Counted from the first letter of the stretch, positions 45,381 to 54,824 are shown. The stretch: DNA of 64,000 bases from Spirochaetales bacterium (GCA_016926955.1 JAFGNN010000059.1:124001-188000); one strand, 5' to 3'. Translations and numbers: made by a program. Notes: generated by a model not told the origin, from the sequence alone.

Positions 45381-46706
45381 TCAGCGAACGGTGATCGACT
45401 CGGCCGGCTCGGCGGCGGGGAATTCAACCGAGAAACGGCTTCCGCGGCCGGATTCAGAAATGACGGCGAGCTTGCCGCCGAGCTGGGCGCAGAGCGCCTC
45501 CACGATCGCGCTGCCGAGTCCAGGCTTGTCCGGCGGCCACGCGACACCCTGCCCGTCGTCCTCGACGGACAAGGCGAGGCGCCCCGACGGGGCCCGCTCT
45601 AGCCTTACCGCGATGCGGCCCGACCGACCCTCGGGGAAGGCGTGCTTAAGCGCGTTCATGCCTAATTCGTTCACCAGCAGGCCGAGCGTGACGGCCCTGG
45701 CCGCAGGCAAGGCAAGCTCGCACGATTCTACGGACACCCTCACCGAACCGCTCGGGTCGCCGCGCGTCACGCCGAGCGTCGAGACCAGGTCGCGGAGATA
45801 CGCGCCCGCTTCTACCTTTCCATTTGCCGACTCCCGGGAAAGGCGGTCGTGGACCATGCCGATGGACCTGACGCGTTCGCCGAAGGCGGCAAAGGCATCA
45901 GCCGCCGGGCCATCAGCCAATACGCCTTCCTGGAGTCGCGCGAGACTCTCGACCAGCGAAAGATCGTTCTTGATGCGGTGGTGCATCTCTCGCAGCAGCA
46001 AGGATCGTTCCTCGGCGGCGGCGCGCAGGCTTCCCGCGATGCGCTCGTTGAGCGACTGCACCACCAGGAAGCCGAATACCGTGAAAAACACCAGCCCGGC
46101 GAACAGGAAAGCAGTCTCCGCGGGGCCAGCCTGAAGAAGACCGGTCGGCGCTCCCGCACGCACGATGGCAACGCTTGATACCCTGCCGAACGCGGCCAGC
46201 GCGTTCGCCACCAGCGCTGCCACGCCCGCGACCCGGAGCTTGCGCCGGGGTCCCTCGAGAGACGGGATGGTCCTGGCTAGCACCATGGCGGCATGTGCGC
46301 TGAGGACCGCGTTTGCCCCTGAAAAAATGAGGGCGCGGGCTGTGTAGCTGTCACGAAGGTAGAGGAAGACAAGGGCCCCGCTGAGGTCGGCCAAGGTGAG
46401 CGCTAAGGGCAGGACGATGGATCTCCGGAAGCCCGCGGAGCGCTCGATGCCGTTCAGGAGCAGCCAGAAGCCGATCGGCATGAGGGGAGAGCCGACTATG
46501 ATGCTCGCGAAGTCTGGAATGAGGCCGCGGAACGCGACGAGGGCCTCGCCGATCGCGAAGAGCGCATAGCCAGCCGCCATCTCGCCAAGGCCACGGACCA
46601 GCCTGCGGTGGCTCACCCAAGCGGAGGCCAGGAAGAGGGCCAACACGAACTGGGTCAGAAGGAGGGACAGGAGTACGGTCCGCGGGTCGAAGGAAGTCGA
46701 CTGCAT
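45381..46706 (-). CDS. Membrane sensor histidine kinase, HisKA_2/HWE-type
   Basis: This is a 441-residue protein. Residues 1-230 contain about seven hydrophobic segments and no periplasmic loop of note. A HisKA_2 domain with the phospho-acceptor in REMHHRIKNDLS follows (about residues 235-290). A HATPase_c domain holds ELGMNALKHAF, DDGQGV and GRGSRFSVEFP to the C-terminus. All phosphotransfer motifs look intact. No response regulator is adjacent, so it is an orphan here. An imperfectly related promoter lies downstream, but no functional link is shown. Confidence 0.9.
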   Translation of the reverse strand: MQSTSFDPRTVLLSLLLTQFVLALFLASAWVSHRRLVRGLGEMAAGYALFAIGEALVAFRGLIPDFASIIVGSPLMPIGFWLLLNGIERSAGFRRSIVLPLALTLADLSGALVFLYLRDSYTARALIFSGANAVLSAHAAMVLARTIPSLEGPRRKLRVAGVAALVANALAAFGRVSSVAIVRAGAPTGLLQAGPAETAFLFAGLVFFTVFGFLVVQSLNERIAGSLRAAAEERSLLLREMHHRIKNDLSLVESLARLQEGVLADGPAADAFAAFGERVRSIGMVHDRLSRESANGKVEAGAYLRDLVSTLGVTRGDPSGSVRVSVESCELALPAARAVTLGLLVNELGMNALKHAFPEGRSGRIAVRLERAPSGRLALSVEDDGQGVAWPPDKPGLGSAIVEALCAQLGGKLAVISESGRGSRFSVEFPAAEPAESITVR

Positions 46707-46739
46707 TGACCCAAAGTATCGGCGCGCGGATATCGCCGG

Positions 46740-47939
46740 TCAACCTGACTGCGCGAGCCGCGCGTAGTCGATGGCCTCCTGCTCGAGGCCGCGACCGGTT
46801 TCCGCGATGCGCGCCGCCAGTGCGCGGAATTCGCCGAGCGCCAGTGCGTCCTCGCCGAGCCGCGAAAGGCGACGGACGAGCGAGTCGTCGAGGACGCGCG
46901 CCTGCCCGAAATGGCGGTCGAATACCTCGCGGTCCATTGCCCAGGGGAGCGCGCCGCAGAGCGCGTGGATTTCAGCCGCGATGGCGAGCCCGTCGGGATC
47001 GAGGTCGCCGGAATGTTGGAGCTCTGTCCCCGATCCTGCGCAGAGCGCGTAAAACGCCCGCGCTGCGCGGTTCGGGTGGCCGCCCGAGAGGATGACCAGG
47101 TCGAAGCCCCGAGGCTCCGCGATGAAGGCGCGAAAGGTTTCCTTGTTCTCCACCGACAGTCCCCGCAAGGGCCGGCCGCTCGCCCCCTCGATTCCGGAAA
47201 GCGACGCGACGGTGGAGAGCGGCAAGGTCAGGGCTCGACCCTCGAGCGCCCAGCGCGCGCCATCGGCAAAGACGAGCGTCAAGCGCCCGCCCATGGACAC
47301 TTCGGGCCAGGCGCGGTCCGGGAAACGCCGTTCGGCGAAATCCGTTCCGACTCGGCCGTTTCGCGCAGCGGACGCGGCCAACGGAGCGAATCGCTCCACG
47401 ACGCGCTCGAGCCGCTTCGAGTCGGCATAGAGCCGCGTAGAGAGCGAACGGGGGGCCGCGCGGAGCGGCTCGTCCACGGGCACGGCCAGGAGGGCGGCGA
47501 GCTCGTCCAATTCCCCGGGCGTCGGGGGAGCGACAGCGCTGTCGGCGATACTGGCGAGTGCTTCGAAAAAGGCCGTGGCTTCTGCGTCGAGGCGAAGGCG
47601 CGCCTCGGCCGCGAGTTCGCGGGATCGCGTGGCGGAAGCTTCCGCCGTACGATCCGGATGTGGCAGACCGAGCGCGGCGTACAGGCGCTCAGGGTCGGCG
47701 AGCTCCGCCCACTCGAGCTCGCTTCCCTCGCGGCGGCGCTTCCAGCCGAGGCGGAGCGTGCCTTCGCGCTCCAGGCGCTCCATGGCGGACAGGAACGATT
47801 CGAGCGCTTCGGCGCTCTCCACGGCCCCCGGCACGAGCGCGTCCCAGCCGCGCAGGCGGAGCGACCGACCGCCGGAGCGCATGGCCGAGGCGGGGTAACG
47901 GGCGGCGAATGCCTCGAGAATGCTCCGTTCGGCGTTCAA
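46740..47939 (-). CDS. jetD: Wadjet protein JetD (Toprim-like nuclease subunit)
   Basis: This is a 399-residue protein of the DUF3322/DUF2220 type. The C-terminal Toprim-like domain has VENKETF (residues 263-269), VILSGGHPN and the acidic HSGDLDPDG motif (309-317), matching the metal site of topoisomerase VI-like nucleases. JetD cuts plasmid DNA extruded by JetABC. The start is TTG 47939 in a TTGA overlap with jetC. The GTELQ segment (residues 304-308) is encoded by a copy of the GGGACAGAGC motif repeated in this region. Confidence 0.93.
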   Translation of the reverse strand: MNAERSILEAFAARYPASAMRSGGRSLRLRGWDALVPGAVESAEALESFLSAMERLEREGTLRLGWKRRREGSELEWAELADPERLYAALGLPHPDRTAEASATRSRELAAEARLRLDAEATAFFEALASIADSAVAPPTPGELDELAALLAVPVDEPLRAAPRSLSTRLYADSKRLERVVERFAPLAASAARNGRVGTDFAERRFPDRAWPEVSMGGRLTLVFADGARWALEGRALTLPLSTVASLSGIEGASGRPLRGLSVENKETFRAFIAEPRGFDLVILSGGHPNRAARAFYALCAGSGTELQHSGDLDPDGLAIAAEIHALCGALPWAMDREVFDRHFGQARVLDDSLVRRLSRLGEDALALGEFRALAARIAETGRGLEQEAIDYARLAQSG

Positions 47940-50900
47940 GCTCTGTCCCCGCCTGCGGCCCTACCCTTCCGGAAATCACGGACGGTCGCGCGGTAGCCGT
48001 GCCGGATGACCAGCGAGACCGAGTCCATGCGCGGCGCCACGGTCTCGAGCTTCTCGGTCGGCACCGCGGTGACGATCTGCATGCCGAGCTTGCGGAAGAA
48101 GTCCAGGGCCTTGGCGATGCGCTCGTCGTCCATGCGGTTGAACGCCTCGTCGAAGATGGCCAGGCGAACCGTCTTCTCCGGATCGTCCTTGAAGAAGCGG
48201 TAGAAACTCGCGGCGATGGCGACGTAGTAGGGCGTCTGAGCCTCGCCGCCGGACTTCTCGCGGATGACGCGCGCCAGCGAGGTCTCGGGGGACTTGCCCG
48301 TGCGCGGATCCACCGCGGAGAGGTCGCGCAGGCGGATGTCATAGGTGAAGTAGGTTCTGTAATCGCAGATGGCGCGCACTTCGGCCGAGTCGAGTTCGTT
48401 CCGGAGTATGCGCTCGAAGAGGGCCTCCACCGCCCGGCGTTCCTCGGGCTCCACGAGGGCCGCGAAGAGGCCGTCCCCCGCGTCGGCGATGTCGGCGGCC
48501 TTGCGGATGACCTCGAGCTGGCCCCGTTTCTCGGGGCGCTCCTCGAGCGTAAAGCGGTACTGGTCGCGCCCGAAAGCCATGGCTTTGAGGGTTTCGTTGA
48601 TCTCGCGGAAGCTTTCGCGCGCGTCCTCGACATACTCGTTGATGCGTGCGACGAAGTGCTCCTTGAAATGTCGCTCGGCGTCGACGCGCGCCTTCGCGAT
48701 GCGCTCGCGGTAGGCGGGCAGCTCCGAGTCGACGTAGCGGCGAAGCTGCGATCTGGCCTCGGCAACCCCGGACGGTTCGAGCGGGAGCAGGGCGTTGCAC
48801 TCTCGGTTGTACTTCTGCACCGCTGCGCGGTATGCCTCGGCGGCTTTATCGAGCCGTGTGCGCGCGCCCTTCACGGAGCTTTCGTAATTCGCCGCCAGCG
48901 TGCGGGCGTCCGAGCCCCGCGTACGCTCGGCCCAGTACGCTTCGCAGGCGGTGCGATGTTCCTCGCGGCCGTCGAGGAAGCGCGCGAAGGCTTCGCCAGC
49001 CACGGCGGCCTCCGCCTTCGCCGCTTCGAGGGCCCGCCCGGCCGCTTCGAGTTCGCTCGCGGCACCTCCGCCCCGCTCCAGGTTCGCTACAAGCTCGGCC
49101 TTGAGCTGATCGAGGGTCGACTCGAGTTCGCGGGCGCGGAGCTCGAGCTCGCGGACGCCCGAGAGGTCGAGCGCCGCGAGTTCCGCCTCCACCCGCGCGA
49201 TTTCCGCCTCGTGACCTTCGACGCGCACCGCGACAGGCTCGAGCGCGAGCATTTCGCGGAGCATGCCGAGCGCGTCCCGGAGCTCGCCGACGCGGGCTTC
49301 GAGCGCCGCGACTGTTGCGAGTTCGGCGTCTAAGCCGACGCGCAACCGCTCGATCGAGGCCGCGAGTTCCGCGAGCCTCCGCTCCCGGGCGGCTCGGCCG
49401 AGATACCAGCGTCTGTAGCTTTCGCCCGGAAGCCTCGTCGCCGCATGGTTCCGCCAAGCCAAACAGTCGGCGCTGACCGCCGCGTCGTACTCGCGGAGCG
49501 CGGAGGCGTCGGCGGCGATCACCGCGCCGAGCGCCGCGTCCAGGTAGAGCCGCGCCCAGGCCGATTCGGTCGACACGAGGCGTGCGAGCGAGCCTTCCCT
49601 GACCCGCGCATTCCGTTGCCGGGCCAGGTCGGGCAGAGGCGCTCCGCCGATTTCCGGGGACAGGGCCGCGTAGACCTCGTAGGCCGCGCCGAAGGAGTCG
49701 GGCTCGACCAGAACGGCGAAGCGCGCGGCGTCGAGCCAGCCCTCCACGGCGTTCCGCCAGGCGTCGTCGTCCACTTCCGCGAGGTCGGCGAGCACCCAGG
49801 CGCGGATACCTTTTTCCTCCAGGGCGCGCTTCAAGCGGACGCAGCCCTCGGGGTAGCGCGGCAAGCCGCGTTCGAGCTCGGCCCGTTCGGCGGCCGCCTC
49901 TTCGTGTTCGTCGCGGAGCGACTCGATCCGGCGGCGGGCCGCGGCCATGTCGCCGAACAGGTCATCACGCTCGGCTTCCACCGTAATGATCTCGTCATCC
50001 GGATCGGCGCCGACCGGCCTGCCGAGCGCGAGGGAGCAACGCTTCCGCGACGCGTCGCATTTTTCGCGCGCTCCTTTCGCCTCGGCAAGCGATCGGAGCT
50101 CTTCCGCCCGCCGTTCGCGGAGGCGCTCGGCGAGCCGCGCGGCGTCGTCCGCGAGCAGGGCCGCGCGCACCTCGTCCCGTTCGCCTTCGAGCGCGCGTAT
50201 CCGCCCTTCCAGCTCTCCGCGCGCGGTTTCGAGCCGAACGGCCTCGCGTTCGAGCGCCACCTTCTTCCGCTCGAGCGAGCCGAACCGCTCCGTCGCGAGC
50301 GCTGCGTCGGCGCGCGCCTTGAGGTACTCCTGGAGCAGGATGTTGGTTTCTTTCTGAGCGTGGTCGGCGCCGCACCGGTCCACGTCCTCGAGAAGCGCGA
50401 TGCGGCGTTCCACCTCGACCGCCTCGCGTTCGGCCGCCTTGTAGCTTTCCAGGTTGGCCTTCATGACCGACACGTCCACCGGCCGGTCCTCGAGGATGTA
50501 GTCGCAAACGAAGCGGTCGACCACGGTCATGGGCGAGAAGCTGACCGAGCGCACGAGGGCCTCGAGCCAGGGGTTGAACTCGACATTGCGCCGGAAGACG
50601 CCGAGCCGGTGCGTGAGCTCGCGCGTGTAGTCGCGCTTCTGCTCGAACGTCGTCGCCCCCGCGGCGCGCAGGGCATCGCGGAATTCGCGGCCCGACAAGG
50701 CGCGGCCCGCCGCGTCGCGCACCGCGACCTCGACGCAGGTGGCGCCGTCGGCTATCCAGGGAAATTCGCGGACCGCGTCCTCCTCCCGGAAAGCCTCGAC
50801 GCAGATGCCGGCCGCGAAGCGGGTTTCGCCCGCGCGGAAATCGACCATGACGTGGGCGACCGCGTCGTCGCGCAGGTACTCGCCGTTCTCGACGCCGGTT

Positions 50901-51127
50901 TTGCCGCGGACGTAGCCCGCCAGGTTGCGTCCGGTCTTCCGCTCGGCGGCGGCGGCGTTGAAGCGGACGCGGTTCAGGTTGGCGGCGAGGCAGTACTGCA
51001 GGGCGTCGATGATGGTGGACTTGCCCGAGCCGTTGTCGCCCGAGAGCAGGGTGTGCTCGCCGATCGGGACGAGGGCATCGTCGAAATAGTGCCACCCGAC
51101 CAGCCGCACGCGTTCGAGCGAGATCAT
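47936..51127 (-). CDS. jetC: Wadjet SMC-like ATPase JetC
   Basis: This is a 1063-residue SMC/MukB-like ATPase with Walker A GDNGSGKST (residues 30-38) and a Q-loop at DALQYC. Long coiled-coil arms cover about residues 250-440 and 590-830. The signature SGGEAQTPYY starts at 959, and Walker B lies in LAIFDEA (989-995). All ATPase motifs are intact. With JetA and JetB it forms a loop-extruding complex that recognises small circular DNA. It overlaps jetB by ATGA and jetD by TTGA. Confidence 0.95.
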   Translation of the reverse strand: MISLERVRLVGWHYFDDALVPIGEHTLLSGDNGSGKSTIIDALQYCLAANLNRVRFNAAAAERKTGRNLAGYVRGKTGVENGEYLRDDAVAHVMVDFRAGETRFAAGICVEAFREEDAVREFPWIADGATCVEVAVRDAAGRALSGREFRDALRAAGATTFEQKRDYTRELTHRLGVFRRNVEFNPWLEALVRSVSFSPMTVVDRFVCDYILEDRPVDVSVMKANLESYKAAEREAVEVERRIALLEDVDRCGADHAQKETNILLQEYLKARADAALATERFGSLERKKVALEREAVRLETARGELEGRIRALEGERDEVRAALLADDAARLAERLRERRAEELRSLAEAKGAREKCDASRKRCSLALGRPVGADPDDEIITVEAERDDLFGDMAAARRRIESLRDEHEEAAAERAELERGLPRYPEGCVRLKRALEEKGIRAWVLADLAEVDDDAWRNAVEGWLDAARFAVLVEPDSFGAAYEVYAALSPEIGGAPLPDLARQRNARVREGSLARLVSTESAWARLYLDAALGAVIAADASALREYDAAVSADCLAWRNHAATRLPGESYRRWYLGRAARERRLAELAASIERLRVGLDAELATVAALEARVGELRDALGMLREMLALEPVAVRVEGHEAEIARVEAELAALDLSGVRELELRARELESTLDQLKAELVANLERGGGAASELEAAGRALEAAKAEAAVAGEAFARFLDGREEHRTACEAYWAERTRGSDARTLAANYESSVKGARTRLDKAAEAYRAAVQKYNRECNALLPLEPSGVAEARSQLRRYVDSELPAYRERIAKARVDAERHFKEHFVARINEYVEDARESFREINETLKAMAFGRDQYRFTLEERPEKRGQLEVIRKAADIADAGDGLFAALVEPEERRAVEALFERILRNELDSAEVRAICDYRTYFTYDIRLRDLSAVDPRTGKSPETSLARVIREKSGGEAQTPYYVAIAASFYRFFKDDPEKTVRLAIFDEAFNRMDDERIAKALDFFRKLGMQIVTAVPTEKLETVAPRMDSVSLVIRHGYRATVRDFRKGRAAGGDRA

Positions 51128-51777
51128 TCCCCGTCCTCCGTATCCGTTTCGCGCTCGTCCCCGCCATCGTCGCCGTTTCCGGACGGCTCGCCGCGCGTCG
51201 GAGCCGCGGGCTTCACCAACGCCGAGACCTCATCGATGCCCTCCTGGTCGAGGGCGAGCGCCAGGCTCGGGTAGAGGACAACCTGCGCGTCCGGATCGGC
51301 GGGATCAGTCGGCGCCTTGATCAGCTTGAAGGCCGAGAAACGCCGGAGGCCCTCGACGAGCCGGGTCTTGGCGAGCTCGCGCTCGGTCATGGAGCGATAA
51401 CGCTCGACAACGTCGAAGACGCTGGCTTGCGGGAAGGCGGCAAGGCTCAGGTCGCTCCGCCGCTCCTCGTAGAGCACGCGAAGCGCCAGCAACAGGGCGG
51501 TCTCCTCGCGCCCAAGTCGCGCCCGCGTCTCGCCCCAGCCCCGCCAGGCTATGACGCCGAGACTCTCGTCCTTGCGGAGCTCGGCACCCATGACGCGGAA
51601 CCAGGCTTCAAGCGCGCTCCAGTTGCGCGCCGCGAAATCATACGCGAGCTCCTCGGATTCGACGCCCCGCAGCAGGTAGGTGCGCGAGACGAGGGCGCGC
51701 GCCGCGCGCTTCAGCATGGCCAGGTCGTTCTCGCCCATCTCGAGGATGTCGGACAGTCCCGTGAGCTCCTCGTTCAC
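51124..51777 (-). CDS. jetB: Wadjet MukE-like subunit JetB (DUF4194)
   Basis: This is a 217-residue protein of the DUF4194 family, MukE/ScpB-like winged-helix in type. It has LKRAARALVSRTYLLRG near residue 25 and alternating acidic/basic helices. It ends in an acidic tail (about residues 198-217) rich in D, E and T. The start at GTG 51777, in a GTGA overlap, has a GGGAGG ribosome-binding site 5-6 nt upstream; a longer frame begins at 51819 inside jetA. It connects JetA to the JetC heads. Confidence 0.9.
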   Translation of the reverse strand: MNEELTGLSDILEMGENDLAMLKRAARALVSRTYLLRGVESEELAYDFAARNWSALEAWFRVMGAELRKDESLGVIAWRGWGETRARLGREETALLLALRVLYEERRSDLSLAAFPQASVFDVVERYRSMTERELAKTRLVEGLRRFSAFKLIKAPTDPADPDAQVVLYPSLALALDQEGIDEVSALVKPAAPTRGEPSGNGDDGGDERETDTEDGE

Positions 51778-53240
51778 CGTCGCCTCCCGTACGCATGGTC
51801 GCGGAAACGCCACCCGCAAGCCTCTATTTCCTCACCCTTCCACTCTATGCCCCAGGGGAAACGTCCGGGGCGGCTTTCGGCGTAGACCGCCGCGTGCATC
51901 AGCCGCACGAGGTCGTCCAAGTTGCGGACCAGGTCTGACGCCTCGATCCGTTCGGCGCCGCCGGAGCGCTCGTCCAACCACGAAGCCACTCGTTCCGGCA
52001 CCAACTGGCGCTCGACGCGCAGGCGCAATTCCGTTTCGGCCCGTTCCAGCCCCGCGAGGACTCCGGCGTGCATTTCGGACCCGAGGGACGGCCGGGCCTC
52101 CGTTCGGGTCCAGCGACCGTAGCGCGACTCCCGACCTATCCAGCGTACGCGCTCGATCCGGTGCGTAAGCCGCGACGCGAGCCGCGCGTCGCCGACCAGG
52201 ACTTTGGCGAGCGAAGCCAGGCGCCCGGCCAGCGAGGCGTCCTCGCGGAGGAGGCCCTTGATGCGCTCGATTGAAGAGCGGGCATAGAGCATGTTCCGGC
52301 GGTCGATGTCGTCAAGCACGGGATCCAGCGCCCGGAGCTGGTCACGGATCTCCTCGAGCATGACGCGCAGGCTGAGCCGCGAAGCCTCGATGGTCTCACG
52401 GCGCTGTACCGAGAGCGCGGCGGCGGTCCGGTCGAGCCACGCTTCGTCCGCGAGGAAACCGTTGACGGCGCGGGCGATGCGCGGCCGGTAGCGCGAAAGG
52501 TTGTCCGAGGTCTTGAGCCTGGCGTAGGCGCGATCCACCACTTCCTCGAGGTAGCGGTCGTAGTGCAGGCGCAAGATCTCCGGCACGCCCGCGCCGCGGC
52601 TTTCCTCGATCAGCCGCGCGTAGTGCGCGCGGATGTTCTGCGAAAGGACTTTGAGCGATTCTACGAGCAGCATGGCGTGGAAATGCGCCGTCGCGACCGC
52701 GTGGTGGCCGTGCTCGCGCGCCGCGTCGCCGCATAGCGACGAGTAGATGGCCACCACGTGGCTTTCATACTCGACCCCGGCGCCCTCCTCGGTCTTGGCG
52801 AGGGCTTCGAAGAAGGGCCGGGCCGCAGCGGCGATGGTGACCACGCGCGTAAAGTCGGGCAAAGTCTCCTCGCCGAGCCACCCTGCGGCGACGAGGGCGC
52901 GCACGATCCTCGAGCCCGCGACACGGTCGGGGCCGAGGGCGGCAGGGGACCCGTCGCCTTCGGACGCCTCCGCCTCCTCGGGCGCGGCCTCGTCGTCCCC
53001 GCTCTTGGAGTCCCGCTCGCCGTCGGCAAACGTCGACCCGCCGTCTTCGGGCAACAGGGCAGCGCCCCGTTCGGCGGCGAGCTCGGCGAAGCGTCCCGCG
53101 AGACCGGAGCGGGGCACGCCAGTCGGCGCTTCCTGGAAAAGCCGGTAAAAGACGAGGAGACACTCCGCGTAAAGCTCGCGGTTCGGGCTGGCGAGTGGCG
53201 AGAAGAATCCCGCCGAAAGGGTCGAGAAGACGCCGGGCAT
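51774..53240 (-). CDS. jetA: Wadjet kleisin-like subunit JetA
   Basis: This 488-residue protein opens with FSTLSAGFFSPLASPNRELYAECL, typical of one JetA family (PF18982/DUF5716-like), followed by helical regions characteristic of JetA. A long acidic, low-complexity stretch (about residues 78-110, many D/E/A/S) interrupts the N-terminal half and may be a linker. ATG 53240 fits the family start, although no clear ribosome-binding site is seen. It is the first gene of jetABCD. The family membership suggests a subtype other than the DUF3375 type, but I cannot decide it. Confidence 0.88.
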   Translation of the reverse strand: MPGVFSTLSAGFFSPLASPNRELYAECLLVFYRLFQEAPTGVPRSGLAGRFAELAAERGAALLPEDGGSTFADGERDSKSGDDEAAPEEAEASEGDGSPAALGPDRVAGSRIVRALVAAGWLGEETLPDFTRVVTIAAAARPFFEALAKTEEGAGVEYESHVVAIYSSLCGDAAREHGHHAVATAHFHAMLLVESLKVLSQNIRAHYARLIEESRGAGVPEILRLHYDRYLEEVVDRAYARLKTSDNLSRYRPRIARAVNGFLADEAWLDRTAAALSVQRRETIEASRLSLRVMLEEIRDQLRALDPVLDDIDRRNMLYARSSIERIKGLLREDASLAGRLASLAKVLVGDARLASRLTHRIERVRWIGRESRYGRWTRTEARPSLGSEMHAGVLAGLERAETELRLRVERQLVPERVASWLDERSGGAERIEASDLVRNLDDLVRLMHAAVYAESRPGRFPWGIEWKGEEIEACGWRFRDHAYGRRR

Positions 53241-53295
53241 CGCGCACAGGCTAGCGCGGAAGCCCGATCGAGGCAATGGACAGGCGCCGCAGGTC

Positions 53296-53691
53296 TTACA
53301 GCGCGGCGACGGCCGCCTTTGCGTACTCGCGGAAGGGGGATAGATCATCGACGGCGGCTTCCACGCGCGCGTCATCGATGATCGCGTACTCGTGGATCAG
53401 GAGATTTCGCAACCCGACGATTCGGACCAGAACACCGGCCAGCGACTTGTCCAGGTAGCCCGCTTCCGCGAGCCGCTTGAGGCAGTCCGCGTAGGTCTTG
53501 GCGACGCCCAGATTGTGCCTGTTGACGATCGCGCACGCCGTATCGATCACGATCTGGATGGACTCGATAAGGCCGTACCGGATGGCCCACGCGCGCCCGG
53601 ACACCTCGCCCTGGTCCGCGGAGTACTTCGCGTCCCGCAGCCGCTCGAGCATGCCGAGATTCGACTCCAGCTGGATCAGGCGTTCACGCAT
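53296..53691 (-). CDS. hepT: HepT-like HEPN toxin (DUF86)
   Basis: This 131-residue, mostly helical protein has the HEPN catalytic signature R-X4-H-X-Y in RNLLIHEY (R95, H100, Y102). HepT proteins are RNases that cut RNA when not modified by their partner. The gene overlaps mntA by 8 nt, the usual organisation. It lies 55 nt upstream of jetA on the same strand and may share its transcript. Confidence 0.9.
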   Translation of the reverse strand: MRERLIQLESNLGMLERLRDAKYSADQGEVSGRAWAIRYGLIESIQIVIDTACAIVNRHNLGVAKTYADCLKRLAEAGYLDKSLAGVLVRIVGLRNLLIHEYAIIDDARVEAAVDDLSPFREYAKAAVAAL

Positions 53692-54112
53692 CCGTCGGCC
53701 TCCCGAAGCTGCCCGCCTCGATGCGCTCGCACATGAGCCGCATCTGGCGCTCGTGGAAATCCTGGATGTCGAACCACCGGATGCAGGCGTCGGTCTTGTA
53801 GTCCGCGAAAGCGCCGGGCGTCCGTTCGAAAGCCGCGACGCCCTCGGCGGCGATCAGGTAGGCAAGGTAGGGTTCGCGCGAGGAAAGGCCGCGCAGTTCC
53901 ACCAGGTCGACTTCCAGTCCGGTAGCCGATTCGAGCTCGCTGACCACGCCTCCGAGCTCGAGCAGATCGGGGTCGGCATCGAAGAGCGCAGCCACGTCGA
54001 GATCGGAATCGGGACGGGCGTCGCCGCGGGCGTGCGACCCGAACACCACGGCGAGCCGTACATCAGAGCGGGCGCCGAGAATCGTTTTTACCGCGGCGAG
54101 CAAGTCGTCCAT
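53684..54112 (-). CDS. mntA: MntA-like nucleotidyltransferase antitoxin
   Basis: This 142-residue MNT-domain protein has GS-X10-DxD at residues 25-39 (G25, S26, D37, D39) in FGSHARGD...DLD, the motif required for poly-AMPylation of the HepT tyrosine. ATG 54112 has AGGATTCGGG upstream; longer frames are shadows of the methyltransferase. It is paired with hepT immediately downstream. The HepT/MntA pair is a known anti-phage toxin-antitoxin system. Confidence 0.9.
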   Translation of the reverse strand: MDDLLAAVKTILGARSDVRLAVVFGSHARGDARPDSDLDVAALFDADPDLLELGGVVSELESATGLEVDLVELRGLSSREPYLAYLIAAEGVAAFERTPGAFADYKTDACIRWFDIQDFHERQMRLMCERIEAGSFGRPTDA

Positions 54113-54122
54113 AACCCGAATC

Positions 54123-54764
54123 CTACACCGAAGCGGATGCCGCCGCCAGCGCCCGAGACGGGCGCGCCACACCCGCGACGATGGCTCCGCCGCCGCCCGA
54201 CCCGAGGAGCTCGACCTCGAAACCGGCCGCGCGCAAGGCAGCCACAGTGTCGCGGTCAAGGTTGCAGCCGCCGGCGAGGGTGCGCCAGGCCGACGCGACG
54301 CGGCGGAAGGTCCGTGCCATGCTCGGCCGCGCGGGCAGCACGTGCTCCACGAAGCGCCATTCGCCGCCCGGCGCGAGGACGCGCCGGATTTCCGCGAAAC
54401 CGGCGCCCGGGTCGGGGACAGAGCAGAAGAGCAACGTCGAAACGACCGTGTCGAAAGAGGCGTCGGCGAAGGGCAGGGCCGTGACATCGGCTTCCACCGG
54501 ATCGGCAAGTCCGCGGCGCCCCGCGCGCAGGGTAAGGAGCGGGGCGATCTTGAGATCGCTGAGGGACAGAGCTTCCACGGCGCCGTCGTACCAGCGCAGG
54601 TTGGCTCCGGTGCCCGCGCCGACTTCGAGCACGCGGCCCCGGGCGCCCGAGGCGACGATCCTCCGGAATTCGCCGAGGCCCGCGGCGTCGAGGGGCTTCA
54701 GGAAGGCCTCGAAGAGCCGCCCTCCCGTGGTGTCCCCGACTCGCGTCCCGGTCGTGAATGTCAT
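54123..54764 (-). CDS. SAM-dependent class I methyltransferase
   Basis: This 213-residue protein has the Rossmann-type SAM-binding motif VLEVGAGTGANLRWY (about residues 45-59), an acidic strand-2 partner (SLSDLK), LPFADASFDTVVSTL, and a later VEHVLP. The pattern is that of the UbiE/Methyltransf_11 group. The substrate is unknown. It sits directly upstream of the mntA-hepT-jet genes (10 nt from mntA), so it may belong to the same operon. Two GGGACAGAGC motif copies fall inside it. Confidence 0.8.
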   Translation of the reverse strand: MTFTTGTRVGDTTGGRLFEAFLKPLDAAGLGEFRRIVASGARGRVLEVGAGTGANLRWYDGAVEALSLSDLKIAPLLTLRAGRRGLADPVEADVTALPFADASFDTVVSTLLFCSVPDPGAGFAEIRRVLAPGGEWRFVEHVLPARPSMARTFRRVASAWRTLAGGCNLDRDTVAALRAAGFEVELLGSGGGGAIVAGVARPSRALAAASASV

Positions 54765-54824
54765 GGAACGAATATAGCGAATCCGGCATGCGCCCGGCGC
54801 CCTGAATCTGAGTCTGGATCGCTC

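Noticed and set aside
45377-45391. Perfect inverted repeat CCGTTC-N3-GAACGG over the sensor kinase stop codon
   Set aside because: It is short and without a T-run, and its spacing differs from the GTTCA-N5-TGAAC operator candidates, so it is neither a clear terminator nor a third operator.
45080-45547. 155-codon minus-strand frame upstream of the flippase
   Set aside because: Half of it overlaps the sensor kinase gene in another frame. Composition is A/P/S/R-rich without any family resemblance, and there is no ribosome-binding site.
53296-54112. Treating the HepT/MntA pair as an undescribed system
   Set aside because: Both catalytic motifs match the established HepT/MntA toxin-antitoxin family, so only its association with Wadjet is flagged.
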